Shown here in pieces: positions 27,160 to 34,501 of a DNA stretch of 64,000 bases. Origin of the DNA: Sterolibacterium sp964500605. GTDB taxonomy: Bacteria; Pseudomonadota; Gammaproteobacteria; Burkholderiales; Rhodocyclaceae. The stretch lies in the NCBI GenBank assembly GCA_964500605.1, contig CAZCOS010000003.1, positions 1 through 64,000 on the forward strand, in the 5' to 3' direction. A program made the position numbers and the translations under genes. The stretch's first letter is position 1. Each line of letters opens with the position of its first letter. Under the pieces are notes generated by a model. That model was not told where the DNA came from and did no database searches. It saw only the letters and a list, made by a program, of their open reading frames with translations.

Positions 27160-27786
27160 TTACGGGGTCTTTGGCGTCTCAACGCGCCGGATGGTGAAGA
27201 CGGAGTCATCCTCGGAATAGTCCAGTAACAATCGGGCCACACGCACCTGCCAGAGATCGCCAAAACGTCGTTGTTCCTGTTCATCCCCCGCACCGGTTAG
27301 ACAATGCTGCATGAGCGTCATCATTTCAGGATCAGCCGGAACCTGGCGAGGGTTTGCCGCAACATCAACCGCCTCCCCCGTATCTTTGCGGGTGAAGCGG
27401 ATTTCCAGCGGAATTTCCGCCTTGAAAGCCAGAAGACGACGTCGATCAAAACGTCCGGCCAGCCCCTTGAACCCGGTATCTACCGTCGCCCCCGTAAGCA
27501 TGGAAACGACATTGGCCATGACGCCGGTCACACCACTGAGGGAATCATCCCGAAACTCAACCTGAATTGCCCCCCGTTCCGGCAAGCTGTCGCCATACAG
27601 TGCCAGCAAAGCCTGACGGGTCATCCAATAGCTCGCCGCAACTGTCGGGCAGGAATGCCCCGCCAGTTTGACCACATCCAGATAGCTATATTCGATCACC
27701 CCATCTTGACTGGCTCCAAGAAAATGGGCAAGGGGATCACGAACTCTGAGTGTGGGGATATGGTTATAAAAATCGGGAGTTTGCAT
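27160..27786 (-). CDS. FmdE-like protein of the NO-response cluster
   Basis: This 208-residue protein resembles the FmdE family (named from formylmethanofuran dehydrogenase operons). The diagnostic N-terminal segment is KLAGHSCPTVAASY, with His and Cys that could bind a metal. A second half with the basic stretch RFDRRRLL follows. It has no transmembrane helix. It lies three bases after nnrS and is the last gene of that operon, so a role in nitric-oxide handling or metal repair is inferred. No enzyme activity is known for these proteins. Confidence 0.65.
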   Translation of the reverse strand: MQTPDFYNHIPTLRVRDPLAHFLGASQDGVIEYSYLDVVKLAGHSCPTVAASYWMTRQALLALYGDSLPERGAIQVEFRDDSLSGVTGVMANVVSMLTGATVDTGFKGLAGRFDRRRLLAFKAEIPLEIRFTRKDTGEAVDVAANPRQVPADPEMMTLMQHCLTGAGDEQEQRRFGDLWQVRVARLLLDYSEDDSVFTIRRVETPKTP

Positions 27787-27789
27787 GAT

Positions 27790-28956
27790 TCACCCTTTCT
27801 GTTTTGAAGATGGATTACGGCTACGAAACACCGACCAGAGGATGGTCAAAATGAACAGGGCCAAGGCGATGCCGTTGAAGGATGCAGCAATCTGCCGGAT
27901 TTCTGGTTTTGCTTCCCATAACAAGTCGGCCGAAAGCCTGAGCAAAAGCGAAGCATGAAGAGCGATCCAGGGCGCATAAAACAGGGGATGGTAAGCGATC
28001 CGGATTCGCGCAACTGCCGGAAGAATAATGGGCGCATGGCCGAAAATCATCGAAAACACAAAGCCAAGAAAAATGGCGTGCAAGGCTGCGTCCCGCAAGA
28101 CGGTTCCAGCAGCTTGGGCGGAAAACCCACCGGCCACTCCCAACACGCCTCCGAATGCCAACCAGAAATAGCCCGAAAGCAGACACAGGGCCACAAAACG
28201 GGTCAAACCATGCTGCTTGACGGTTCGACGTGCAATGTCGTATCGCCAAAGCCAGAAAGCCAGTGCCACATCGCTGGCCGCGTGAAGCCGCAAGCCTTCC
28301 TCCGGCCACCAGAACGCAAGCAATAAACCCGTCAGCGCAACGCCAATAATTCCGAGAAACAGTGCCTTACCTTTGGGGGAGGGAGGTAAAAAACGGGTCA
28401 GCTCAAGTCGCTCACCTGCAATGGTCAAAACCAGGAAGGCCATCCACCACGGGGCAGCCAGAGGAATATTGTTCGTCATACTCCATGTCACGCTGCCCAC
28501 CAGCCAGCACAGTGCGCCAATCAACAAGGTCGCCAGATACAATGCAGGCTGACGCCGAACGAGGCCAAGGCTACCTCCAGTCAGCACCAGAGCCGCAAAA
28601 ATTCCCATGCCTTGCGCAATTTCCCAAGGAAAACCGGCAAGAAGGGACAGCCCGCCCAAACCTGCGGCAAGCGGTGCTAGAAAAGGCCAGCGTCCGCCCA
28701 GCGCAACCGCCCGTTCAAGGCTGATGACCGTTCCAAGAAATGCAGGGATCATCAATACACCATGAACCCCTGCATGAGCTGCTACTAAATCTGGCAAACT
28801 CGGCGACAAACCCATCCGCGCCAAACCCGACAACACGCCGGCAATCAACGCGACAACACCGAGAAAAAGCAGGGGGAGCCGGGCAAGCGGCGGAAGGGAG
28901 GCCGAGGACGGGGAGGAATGTGGGCTTGCGGAAACAGTCTGCGTTACGGGATCCAT
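27790..28956 (-). CDS. nnrS: NnrS-family heme/copper membrane protein
   Basis: This 388-residue membrane protein has about twelve helices. NnrS is known to protect against nitric-oxide stress and to bind heme and copper. The usual His-bearing segments are present, for example GVHGVLMIPAFLG, ALHAIFLGFVFSMIFGHAPIILPA and LHASLLLRL. I take the ATG at 28956 because an AGGGAAG ribosome site precedes it. It sits between the DUF2249 and FmdE-like genes in the NsrR-bordered operon. Confidence 0.88.
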   Translation of the reverse strand: MDPVTQTVSASPHSSPSSASLPPLARLPLLFLGVVALIAGVLSGLARMGLSPSLPDLVAAHAGVHGVLMIPAFLGTVISLERAVALGGRWPFLAPLAAGLGGLSLLAGFPWEIAQGMGIFAALVLTGGSLGLVRRQPALYLATLLIGALCWLVGSVTWSMTNNIPLAAPWWMAFLVLTIAGERLELTRFLPPSPKGKALFLGIIGVALTGLLLAFWWPEEGLRLHAASDVALAFWLWRYDIARRTVKQHGLTRFVALCLLSGYFWLAFGGVLGVAGGFSAQAAGTVLRDAALHAIFLGFVFSMIFGHAPIILPAVARIRIAYHPLFYAPWIALHASLLLRLSADLLWEAKPEIRQIAASFNGIALALFILTILWSVFRSRNPSSKQKG

Positions 28957-29012
28957 GGCTTCCCTGCCGTAAATGTCAGACAAGCAAAGAAAAAATCGGC
29001 AAATCGCGTCGC

Positions 29013-29306
29013 TCAATGATGGCAGCAACTCGCAGGGGGAGCTCGGTGAGCTTGCGTTCCTTGAGAAATTTTTCCGATCCGAACTTGCCAAACCTCCGGG
29101 CCTTGCTGCAGATATTCCCAGGAAAACTCGCCTTTGGACTCAGCCTGAAACTGATAAAACAAAGGTTTAGGATCATGGTCATTGATGAGCAGTAAAGAAT
29201 CCCCGGGGGCGAGTTCATCAAATGTGCCGAAAATCAGTGGATGACGTTCGCGCGGCGGAATCATGCGTACATCAATGGTCGGTTCCTGATGGGTCGTGGT
29301 GCTCAT
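29013..29306 (-). CDS. DUF2249 protein (first copy)
   Basis: This 97-residue cytosolic protein has the DUF2249 pattern: an N-terminal ERHPLIFGTFDELAPGDS strand-loop, then NDHDPKPLFYQF and FSWEYLQQGPEVWQVRI. It ends in a Cys- and His-rich tail. ATG at 29306 with a CGGAGA site. It is paralogous to the gene at 30511 on the other side of nsrR. The family occurs often with NO- and denitrification-related genes, and biochemistry is unknown. Confidence 0.85.
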   Translation of the reverse strand: MSTTTHQEPTIDVRMIPPRERHPLIFGTFDELAPGDSLLLINDHDPKPLFYQFQAESKGEFSWEYLQQGPEVWQVRIGKISQGTQAHRAPPASCCHH

Positions 29307-29336
29307 GATGGGTCTCCGGTTGAATGATGATGTCAA

Positions 29337-29678
29337 TCACCAGCCATAATGCCGACGCGCTTCCTCGCTCATGAGTTTCGGGTTCCACGGCGGCTCCCAA
29401 ACAAGGCTCACCTCGATCTGCACATTTTCCGGCAAGCTTTCGTGCAAGACCGATTCGACATCTTCGACAATCATCTCCCCCATAGGGCAAGCCGGAGACG
29501 TCATCGTCATTGTCACTTTCACGCACGAACGCTGTGGTTCATGAACGATATCGATGGCGTAGATCAAACCCAGATCGACAATGTTCATGCCAACCTCCGG
29601 GTCGATCACACGGCGCAAGGCTTCCCGCAGACTGTCCACAGAAGGAAAATTTTCGGATTGGATCGAATCATGCATCAT
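29337..29678 (-). CDS. DUF59/MIP18-type iron-sulfur assembly factor
   Basis: This 113-residue protein of the PaaD/SufT family helps to insert iron-sulfur clusters. It has RVIDPEVGMNIVDLGLIYAI and the Cys in MTSPACPMGEM, typical of the family. The end ...EARRHYGW is typical too. Two adjacent ATGs (29678, 29675) are possible starts. It is the first gene of the DUF59-DUF2249-nnrS-fmdE-like operon, directly downstream of a palindromic operator. Repair of NO-damaged clusters is the likely role. Confidence 0.85.
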   Translation of the reverse strand: MMHDSIQSENFPSVDSLREALRRVIDPEVGMNIVDLGLIYAIDIVHEPQRSCVKVTMTMTSPACPMGEMIVEDVESVLHESLPENVQIEVSLVWEPPWNPKLMSEEARRHYGW

Positions 29679-29688
29679 GGCTGTTAAA

Positions 29689-29707
29689 GGTGTATCAACG
29701 ATACATC
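29689..29707. promoter_or_regulatory. Probable NsrR operator before the DUF59-nnrS operon
   Basis: The dyad GGTGTATC-AAC-GATACATC has seven of eight base pairs matching and resembles the AAGATGYAT-type half-sites of NsrR. It ends 11 bases from the ATG at 29678. A further half-site AAGATGTAA (minus strand) lies at 29749-29757. Confidence 0.6.
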
Positions 29708-29942
29708 GACAGGCTAACACCCCATGAAAATTAATTCAACAATTTTTTTTACATCTTTACGGCGTGCGGACAAAGAGGGATGCAAAGAACGTGAGCGGAG
29801 GCGTGAAGCCCTAAAGCGATAAATCCCCTGAAGTTCCGCTTACTCGCACTCCGGTTGTCTATCCTTGAGACACCAGCAAACCCGGAGCCCTGGAAACCTT
29901 ACAGCAAAAGAGGAGAACGATTCCCCTCTACCCTTCCTTGCC

Positions 29943-30395
29943 CTATCTCCGCGATTTCGGATTTTCAATTCGAAGAATACGGTTCATGCTTCGCTCGTTG
30001 CCCATGAGATCAGCCAATGTGTACTGATCCAGCGTTTCGTAGAAAGCTGAAAACGCACTCTCAAGAATGCCGCCCAACTGGCAAGCTGGAGCAATGCAAC
30101 AGGTGTTGCTTTCCCCAGCCATACATTCCACGATGGCTCCTGTCCCCTCGCTGGAACGAACGACCTGGCCCAGGATGATCTCCTTGGCAGGCCGGGCAAG
30201 GCGGATTCCACCTCCCTTGCCGCGCATTGAATCCACAAAACCATTACGAGCCAACTGATGAACAACCTTCATCAGATGGTTCTCTGAAATCCCGTAAGCA
30301 TTCGCCACCTGAGGGATGGTCGCCAAGCGATCGGGTTCAAGAGCTAGATACATCAACACCCGCAAGGTGTAATCCGTAAAAGTCGTCAAGCGCAT
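29943..30395 (-). CDS. nsrR: Rrf2-family NO-sensing repressor NsrR
   Basis: This 150-residue Rrf2-type repressor has an N-terminal winged helix (MRLTTFTDYTLRVLMYLA, then GISENHLMKVVHQL) and iron-sulfur ligand cysteines C91, C99/C100 and C105, in the spacing seen in NsrR. Nitric oxide should destroy the cluster and release DNA. It diverges from the DUF2249-fpr operon. Genes on both sides belong to the NO-stress functions NsrR controls elsewhere, which supports the assignment over IscR. Confidence 0.88.
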   Translation of the reverse strand: MRLTTFTDYTLRVLMYLALEPDRLATIPQVANAYGISENHLMKVVHQLARNGFVDSMRGKGGGIRLARPAKEIILGQVVRSSEGTGAIVECMAGESNTCCIAPACQLGGILESAFSAFYETLDQYTLADLMGNERSMNRILRIENPKSRR

Positions 30396-30410
30396 GATGG
30401 TCAGAACTTT

Positions 30411-30434
30411 AAGATGTAATAAATTTATTGCTTT
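30411..30434. promoter_or_regulatory. Probable NsrR operator between nsrR and the DUF2249-fpr operon
   Basis: The sequence AAGATGTAATAAATTTATTGCTTT contains the perfect 12-bp palindrome AATAAATTTATT. The left half AAGATGTAA repeats the half-site at 29749-29757. It lies 16 bases from the nsrR ATG and could regulate both divergent genes. Confidence 0.55.
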
Positions 30435-30510
30435 ATTTCAGCCAGACTGCTAGCATGAAAGCGTAGCTTGAATATACCTTATGTTGCCTGACAAAAGGAG
30501 AGCTTGCATC

Positions 30511-30825
30511 ATGAAAACCTCATTCAGCCATTCTGTTCGTATCGATTTGCGCAAACTACCCGCTTCGGCACGCAGGCCGCTTGTCTTCGAAACATTCGAA
30601 CAGTTGCAACCGGGCGATACGCTGCTGCTGACGCACGGCCATCACTCTACACTTTTGCACTACCTTCTTCTTGCTGAAGCCCCGCGAAAGTTTTCGTGGG
30701 AATACTTGGAGGAAGGACCGAAGGTATGGCGGATACTGATCCAGAAAAACGCGTCCCAGGCTAACCACGCCAGCTGCACCAGCCACGACCGCCACGCCGA
30801 TCCTCACCAAACCCGCCTTCATTGA
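30511..30825 (+). CDS. DUF2249 protein (second copy)
   Basis: This 104-residue paralogue of the gene at 29013 shares RRPLVFETFEQLQPGDT and FSWEYLEEGPKVWRILI, but its tail is different (rich in His, no CCHH). ATG at 30511 with AAGGAG ten bases upstream. It is the first gene of a four-gene operon. DUF2249 function is unknown. Confidence 0.85.
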   Translation: MKTSFSHSVRIDLRKLPASARRPLVFETFEQLQPGDTLLLTHGHHSTLLHYLLLAEAPRKFSWEYLEEGPKVWRILIQKNASQANHASCTSHDRHADPHQTRLH

Positions 30826-30827
30826 CC

Positions 30828-31670
30828 ATGGATACCGAGTTAATTTCGCAGGCTCATGATCCCTCCCATTCTCCGGTGTCCAGTTTGAAGTCAAGTGAGT
30901 TACGCTGGACAGCGGAGCGCGTCATTGACATCCGCTGCTGGACGCCCAAGCTGTTCTCCTTCCGTCTTACGCGCTCACCCGCTTTCCGGTTTGCGCCTGG
31001 TCAGTTCGCACGTCTGGGTTTGCAGATCAAGGCCCCGAATGGAGAAACCGTCTTGTGGCGAGCCTATTCCATGGTTTCGGCCAGCCACGACGAGCACCTC
31101 GAATTCTTTTCCATCGTGGTACCCGAAGGCGAGTTCACCTCACGCCTGCAGCACATGAAACCCGGTGACACCCTCCTCGTCGAAAAATCAAGCTACGGTT
31201 TTCTGACCACTGACCGCTTTGTGCAAGGCCGCGATCTCTGGCTACTGTCCAGCGGAACGGGCATCGCCCCTTTTCTCTCCATCCTGCATGACCCCCAAAT
31301 CTGGACGCAATACGAAAACCTGATTCTGGTACATAGCGTCCGCGAATTTGACGAACTGGCGTATCGCGACGAGATACAAGCCCTTCCAGACAACGCGATC
31401 CTGCATCCTGCAAAGGCAAAACTCCATTACATCCCCATCGTAACTCGCGAAAAACGAGAAGGGTTGCTGGGTGCACGAATCACTCATCTCATCGAAGATG
31501 GACGACTGGAAAAGGCCGCAGGAATCCCTATTCACATTGAGCACTCGAGATTGATGATTTGCGGCAACCCTGAAATGGCCAGCGATCTACGGAATCTTTT
31601 GAATGAACGCGGATTCCAGGTCGGCCGCCGTGGCATACCGGGTCAGCTGGCCTTTGAAAATTACTGGTAG
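30828..31670 (+). CDS. fpr: Ferredoxin-NADP reductase
   Basis: This 280-residue FAD enzyme moves electrons between NADPH and ferredoxin or flavodoxin. FAD-binding RAYSMVSA lies at about residues 78-85, the NADPH loop SSGTGIAPF follows, and the C-terminal FENYW resembles the aromatic end of bacterial Fpr. I take the ATG at 30828, three bases after the DUF2249 stop. It could supply electrons to iron-sulfur repair or NO reduction by the neighbouring proteins. Confidence 0.92.
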   Translation: MDTELISQAHDPSHSPVSSLKSSELRWTAERVIDIRCWTPKLFSFRLTRSPAFRFAPGQFARLGLQIKAPNGETVLWRAYSMVSASHDEHLEFFSIVVPEGEFTSRLQHMKPGDTLLVEKSSYGFLTTDRFVQGRDLWLLSSGTGIAPFLSILHDPQIWTQYENLILVHSVREFDELAYRDEIQALPDNAILHPAKAKLHYIPIVTREKREGLLGARITHLIEDGRLEKAAGIPIHIEHSRLMICGNPEMASDLRNLLNERGFQVGRRGIPGQLAFENYW

Positions 31671-31683
31671 AAAGCCCCAAATC

Positions 31684-32145
31684 ATGAAACGTCGCCCAGA
31701 ACTACTCCAGCTTTCACGCGAGCATCACACCGCACTCGTCCTGGCCAAACGTGCGCAACGCCTAAGCAGCACCTCACCCACCCAAGCTCAGGACTTCATG
31801 CACGAGCTCCCCGAGCTTTTCGCACAGGAGCTCGAACCCCATTTTCAGGTCGAAGAAATCGCCTTACTCTCCGCGCTCCAGGCCTCCTCCACGGAAACTG
31901 CACAAAACATGGTGGAACGCACCCTGCTTGAACACACCGCCTTGCGTCAGCTTGCCCAACAAATTGGCCAACAGGACTTTTCCAGACTAGGCCAGTTTGG
32001 AGAGCTGCTGAGTGCGCACATCCGATTTGAAGAACGCGAACTGTTCAATCTTGCTGAATCCCTGCTAAGCCCCGAAGCACTGGCCCGTATCGAAGAAGCC
32101 GCTCAACAGCTTGGTGCAGGCTGCTACTCCACCCTGCCCTCCTGA
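31684..32145 (+). CDS. Hemerythrin-domain protein
   Basis: This 153-residue four-helix protein has the di-iron ligand set spread as H15, H53, E57, H84, H112 and E116 or E117. Hemerythrin-like proteins carry O2 or NO, and the RIC/YtfE group repairs NO-damaged iron-sulfur centres. The N-terminal ScdA domain of RIC is absent. It follows fpr by 13 bases. Context points to NO scavenging or cluster repair rather than O2 storage. Confidence 0.85.
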   Translation: MKRRPELLQLSREHHTALVLAKRAQRLSSTSPTQAQDFMHELPELFAQELEPHFQVEEIALLSALQASSTETAQNMVERTLLEHTALRQLAQQIGQQDFSRLGQFGELLSAHIRFEERELFNLAESLLSPEALARIEEAAQQLGAGCYSTLPS

Positions 32146-32170
32146 ACATCACCCTCAAAAAGGAACAAAC

Positions 32171-32503
32171 ATGTCCATCCCACATGCCGCTTCCGGAGAA
32201 ATCATCGGTCTTCAACCGCTTGGAGACAAACTGAAAATCACGCCCTCCAGCACACTGGTTCGCGCCAGCCATCTGGAAGTGTTTCGCTTGATTCTTCCCG
32301 CTGGCAAAACCACACACGAACACCGCGCTGCAGGGGCGATCACCATCCAATGCCTTGAAGGTCAGATCGAATTTAAGGCACACGGACGCACTCAGATCAT
32401 GCAGACAGGAGACCTGGTTTATCTCGCGGATGCCGAGCCGCACGATGTTCTGGCACTCAAAGATGCGGCTTTGCTTGTCACCCTCCTGCTACACCGCGAA
32501 TGA
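32171..32503 (+). CDS. Cupin-domain protein
   Basis: This 110-residue single cupin has the metal-binding motif THEHRAAGAITIQCLEGQIE with two His, plus a later His in AEPHDVLAL. ATG at 32171 with AAAAGGAAC upstream. It is the fourth gene after nsrR, 25 bases after the hemerythrin gene. Enzymatic role unknown. Its stop codon is inside a 9-bp tandem repeat. Confidence 0.8.
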   Translation: MSIPHAASGEIIGLQPLGDKLKITPSSTLVRASHLEVFRLILPAGKTTHEHRAAGAITIQCLEGQIEFKAHGRTQIMQTGDLVYLADAEPHDVLALKDAALLVTLLLHRE

Positions 32504-32513
32504 AGCGAATGAA
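32496..32513. repeat. 9-bp tandem repeat at the cupin stop codon
   Basis: Two exact copies of GCGAATGAA, the first of which contains the cupin gene's stop codon. Confidence 0.8.
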
Positions 32514-32573
32514 GCCCACAGACAGCAAGCCAATGCCCTCGCCAAAAAATACAGAGTTTTTGAAGAGTTTTTG

Positions 32574-32601
32574 TTGACAAAGAACGAAGTGCGTCTATAA
32601 T
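32574..32601 (+). promoter_or_regulatory. Sigma-70 promoter of tRNA-Gly
   Basis: TTGACA at 32574-32579 and TATAAT at 32596-32601 with a 16-bp spacer. Both boxes are perfect. The tRNA starts 13 bases after the -10. Confidence 0.9.
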
Positions 32602-32614
32602 TTGCTCCTGTCTT

Positions 32615-32690
32615 GCGGCAGTAGCTCAGTTGGTAGAGCGCAACCTTGCCAAGGTTGAGGTCGAGAGTTCGAGACTCTTCTGCCGCTCCA
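32615..32690 (+). tRNA. tRNA-Gly (GCC)
   Basis: A 76-base cloverleaf: acceptor GCGGCAG pairs with CTGCCGC, anticodon arm CAACC-TTGCCAA-GGTTG gives GCC, T arm with GTTCGAGAC. The CCA end is encoded. A perfect promoter lies just upstream. Confidence 0.96.
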
Positions 32691-32696
32691 AGGTTT

Positions 32697-32720
32697 CAAA
32701 GGGAAAGCCAAAGGGAAAGC
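32697..32720. repeat. 12-bp tandem duplication between the tRNA genes
   Basis: Two exact copies of CAAAGGGAAAGC. The second forms the left arm of the hairpin below. Confidence 0.85.
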
Positions 32721-32735
32721 GACTGCTTTCCCTTT
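32710..32735 (+). terminator. Intrinsic terminator between tRNA-Gly and tRNA-Cys
   Basis: A perfect 11-bp stem (AAAGGGAAAGC / GCTTTCCCTTT) with the loop GACT, followed by TCTCTT. It could end the tRNA-Gly transcript or act as a processing signal. Confidence 0.75.
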
Positions 32736-32771
32736 TCTCTTCATAGGCTGACAAAATCATTGTCAACCCCT

Positions 32772-32845
32772 GGCGGGGTAGCAAAGTGGTTATGCAGCGG
32801 CCTGCAAAGCCGTCTACGCCGGTTCGATTCCGGCCTCCGCCTCCA
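32772..32845 (+). tRNA. tRNA-Cys (GCA)
   Basis: A 74-base cloverleaf: acceptor GGCGGGG with CCTCCGCC end, anticodon GCA, T arm GGTTCGATTC, encoded CCA. No strong promoter is seen between it and the upstream hairpin. Confidence 0.94.
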
Positions 32846-32915
32846 CTTCCCTCTTTCTCTTTCTTGCTGGGATATTGCAAAAAATAGGGCTCGGTCGTAT
32901 GGGGCGTTTTCAGCT

Positions 32916-33554
32916 TCAGAGCCCAAACGGTGCCAAATCTCCCCGCCCCGCGCGTATCAGTACAGGAGCTCCACCAACCAGATCGATCACGGTCGTTGGC
33001 TGGTTGGCGCAGAAGCCACCGTCGATGACCAGTTCGAGCTGGTGCTCCAGTCGGTCGCGGATTTCCTGGCTGTCTATGAGTTGCTCTCCTCCTTCGCCAC
33101 GCGTTTCGTCCGGCAGGATGAGGCTGGAAGTCAGGAGGGGTTCGCCCAGTTCCTTGAGCAGGACTTGGGCGATGACGTGGTCGGGGATGCGCAGGCCGAC
33201 GGTCTTGCGTTTGGGGTGCAGTACCCGTCGTGGGAGTTCACGGCTGCCTTCGAGGATGAAGGTGTAACTGCCTGGTGTAGTGGCCTTGAGCTGTCGATAG
33301 GTGGCGTTATCGACCCGTGCATAGGTAGCAATTTGCGACAGATCGCTGCACATCAGGGTGAAAAGATGTTTTTCATCCACTCCCCGGATACGACGGATGC
33401 GGTCTAGAAGCGCGGCATCGCCCAGATGCCCGGCCAGCGCGTAGGCGGAATCCGTGGGCAGCGCGACAAGCCCTCCTTCGCGAATGATCTCGGCGGCGTG
33501 GCGGATCAGACGAGGCTGAGGATGCTCGGGGTGGATGTAAAACAGCTGGGCCAT
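32916..33554 (-). CDS. yciO: YciO/Sua5/YrdC-family protein
   Basis: This 212-residue protein of the Sua5/YrdC fold is closest to the YciO type (about 206 residues). TsaC-type relatives make threonylcarbamoyl-adenylate for tRNA t6A, while YciO's reaction is less certain. Family features are PTDSAYALAG near residue 35, the KRKTVGLRIPDH stretch, and the C-terminal ViDL..VLIRAGRG. It lies next to the PHP phosphoesterase gene, as yciO and yciV (rnm) do in E. coli. Confidence 0.85.
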   Translation of the reverse strand: MAQLFYIHPEHPQPRLIRHAAEIIREGGLVALPTDSAYALAGHLGDAALLDRIRRIRGVDEKHLFTLMCSDLSQIATYARVDNATYRQLKATTPGSYTFILEGSRELPRRVLHPKRKTVGLRIPDHVIAQVLLKELGEPLLTSSLILPDETRGEGGEQLIDSQEIRDRLEHQLELVIDGGFCANQPTTVIDLVGGAPVLIRAGRGDLAPFGL

Positions 33555-33577
33555 GAAAATTTCTTGCCTCGATCAAT

Positions 33578-33633
33578 ATACGATCACAGGGTTACACGAA
33601 TACACGAACACACGATTACATAATCACAGGATC
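33578..33633. repeat. 8-bp degenerate tandem array between yciO and rnm
   Basis: Seven consecutive 8-bp units: ATACGATC, ACAGGGTT, ACACGAAT, ACACGAAC, ACACGATT, ACATAATC, ACAGGATC. They lie between the yciO start and the PHP gene stop on the minus strand. Confidence 0.75.
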
Positions 33634-33655
33634 GCAAAACAATACGCCTTGGTTT

Positions 33656-34501
33656 TCAGATCAAGGCACGCCAGATGGGGTCCAGACCCTCAGGCATGGG
33701 CGGGAGTTTTCCCAGATCGATGCGGCTTTCGTTCGGGCCATGAAAATCCGACCCGCGCGAGGCCATGAAACCGAATTCGCGGGCATGACGTGCCATGAGC
33801 AGCATTTCTTCATCATTATGGGAACCCGACTGGACCTCGATGCCCTGCCCGCCCAGATCGCGGAATTCGCCTAACAGACGCCGGAGCTCTCCCTTGGTGA
33901 TTCGATAACGCCCCGGATGGGCCAGCACAGCCACGCCTCCCGCGCCATGAATCCAGCCCAATGCCGTGGCGAGATTGGTCCATTCATGGCTGACATAGCC
34001 TGGCTTGTCCTTGGCCAGCCAGTGATCGAAGACAGATTTGACATCCCGGGCATGACCGCATTCGACGATATAGCGTGCGAAATGGGAACGTCCAACCAGG
34101 GCCGGATTGGTCACATAGCGCAACGCGCCTTCGTAAGCCCCATGAATGCCGACTTGATCGAGCTCTTCCGCCATGCGGCGGGCTCGCTGATCCCGCCCGC
34201 TGCGTAGCTGGGCCAGGCCGATATCGAGCACGGCATAAGTGGGATCGATCCCAAGCCCCACGATGTGTAAGGTCTGGTCATTGCCCCAGGTTACGGAAAT
34301 TTCCACGCCATGAACGAAATGCAAGCCGAGTTCTTCGGCCCGGGCACGCGCGGGTGCCAAGCCTTCCAGTTCGTCATGATCAGTCAGCGCGAAAAGATCA
34401 ACCCCGTGAGCATGAGCGCGCTCGACCACGGCCGCAGGCGTCAGGAGGCCATCCGAAATGCAGGAATGGCTGTGCAAATCGGCGTTCAGGACGCTGCTCA
34501 T
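33656..34501 (-). CDS. rnm: PHP-domain 5'-3' exonuclease (RNase AM, YciV type)
   Basis: This 281-residue metal-dependent phosphoesterase has the PHP motifs ADLHSHS (N-terminus), LTDHDELEG, HGVEIS, VLAHPGRY and the C-terminal GSDFHG, all ligands for a trinuclear metal centre. E. coli RNase AM/TrpH trims the 5' ends of 23S/16S/5S rRNA precursors and degrades pAp. It overlaps the alpha/beta hydrolase gene by four bases (ATGA). Confidence 0.88.
   Translation of the reverse strand: MSSVLNADLHSHSCISDGLLTPAAVVERAHAHGVDLFALTDHDELEGLAPARARAEELGLHFVHGVEISVTWGNDQTLHIVGLGIDPTYAVLDIGLAQLRSGRDQRARRMAEELDQVGIHGAYEGALRYVTNPALVGRSHFARYIVECGHARDVKSVFDHWLAKDKPGYVSHEWTNLATALGWIHGAGGVAVLAHPGRYRITKGELRRLLGEFRDLGGQGIEVQSGSHNDEEMLLMARHAREFGFMASRGSDFHGPNESRIDLGKLPPMPEGLDPIWRALI

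Noticed and set aside
33578..33633. Possible CRISPR array
   Set aside because: Units are 8 bp with no spacers and no cas genes are near; it is a simple tandem array.
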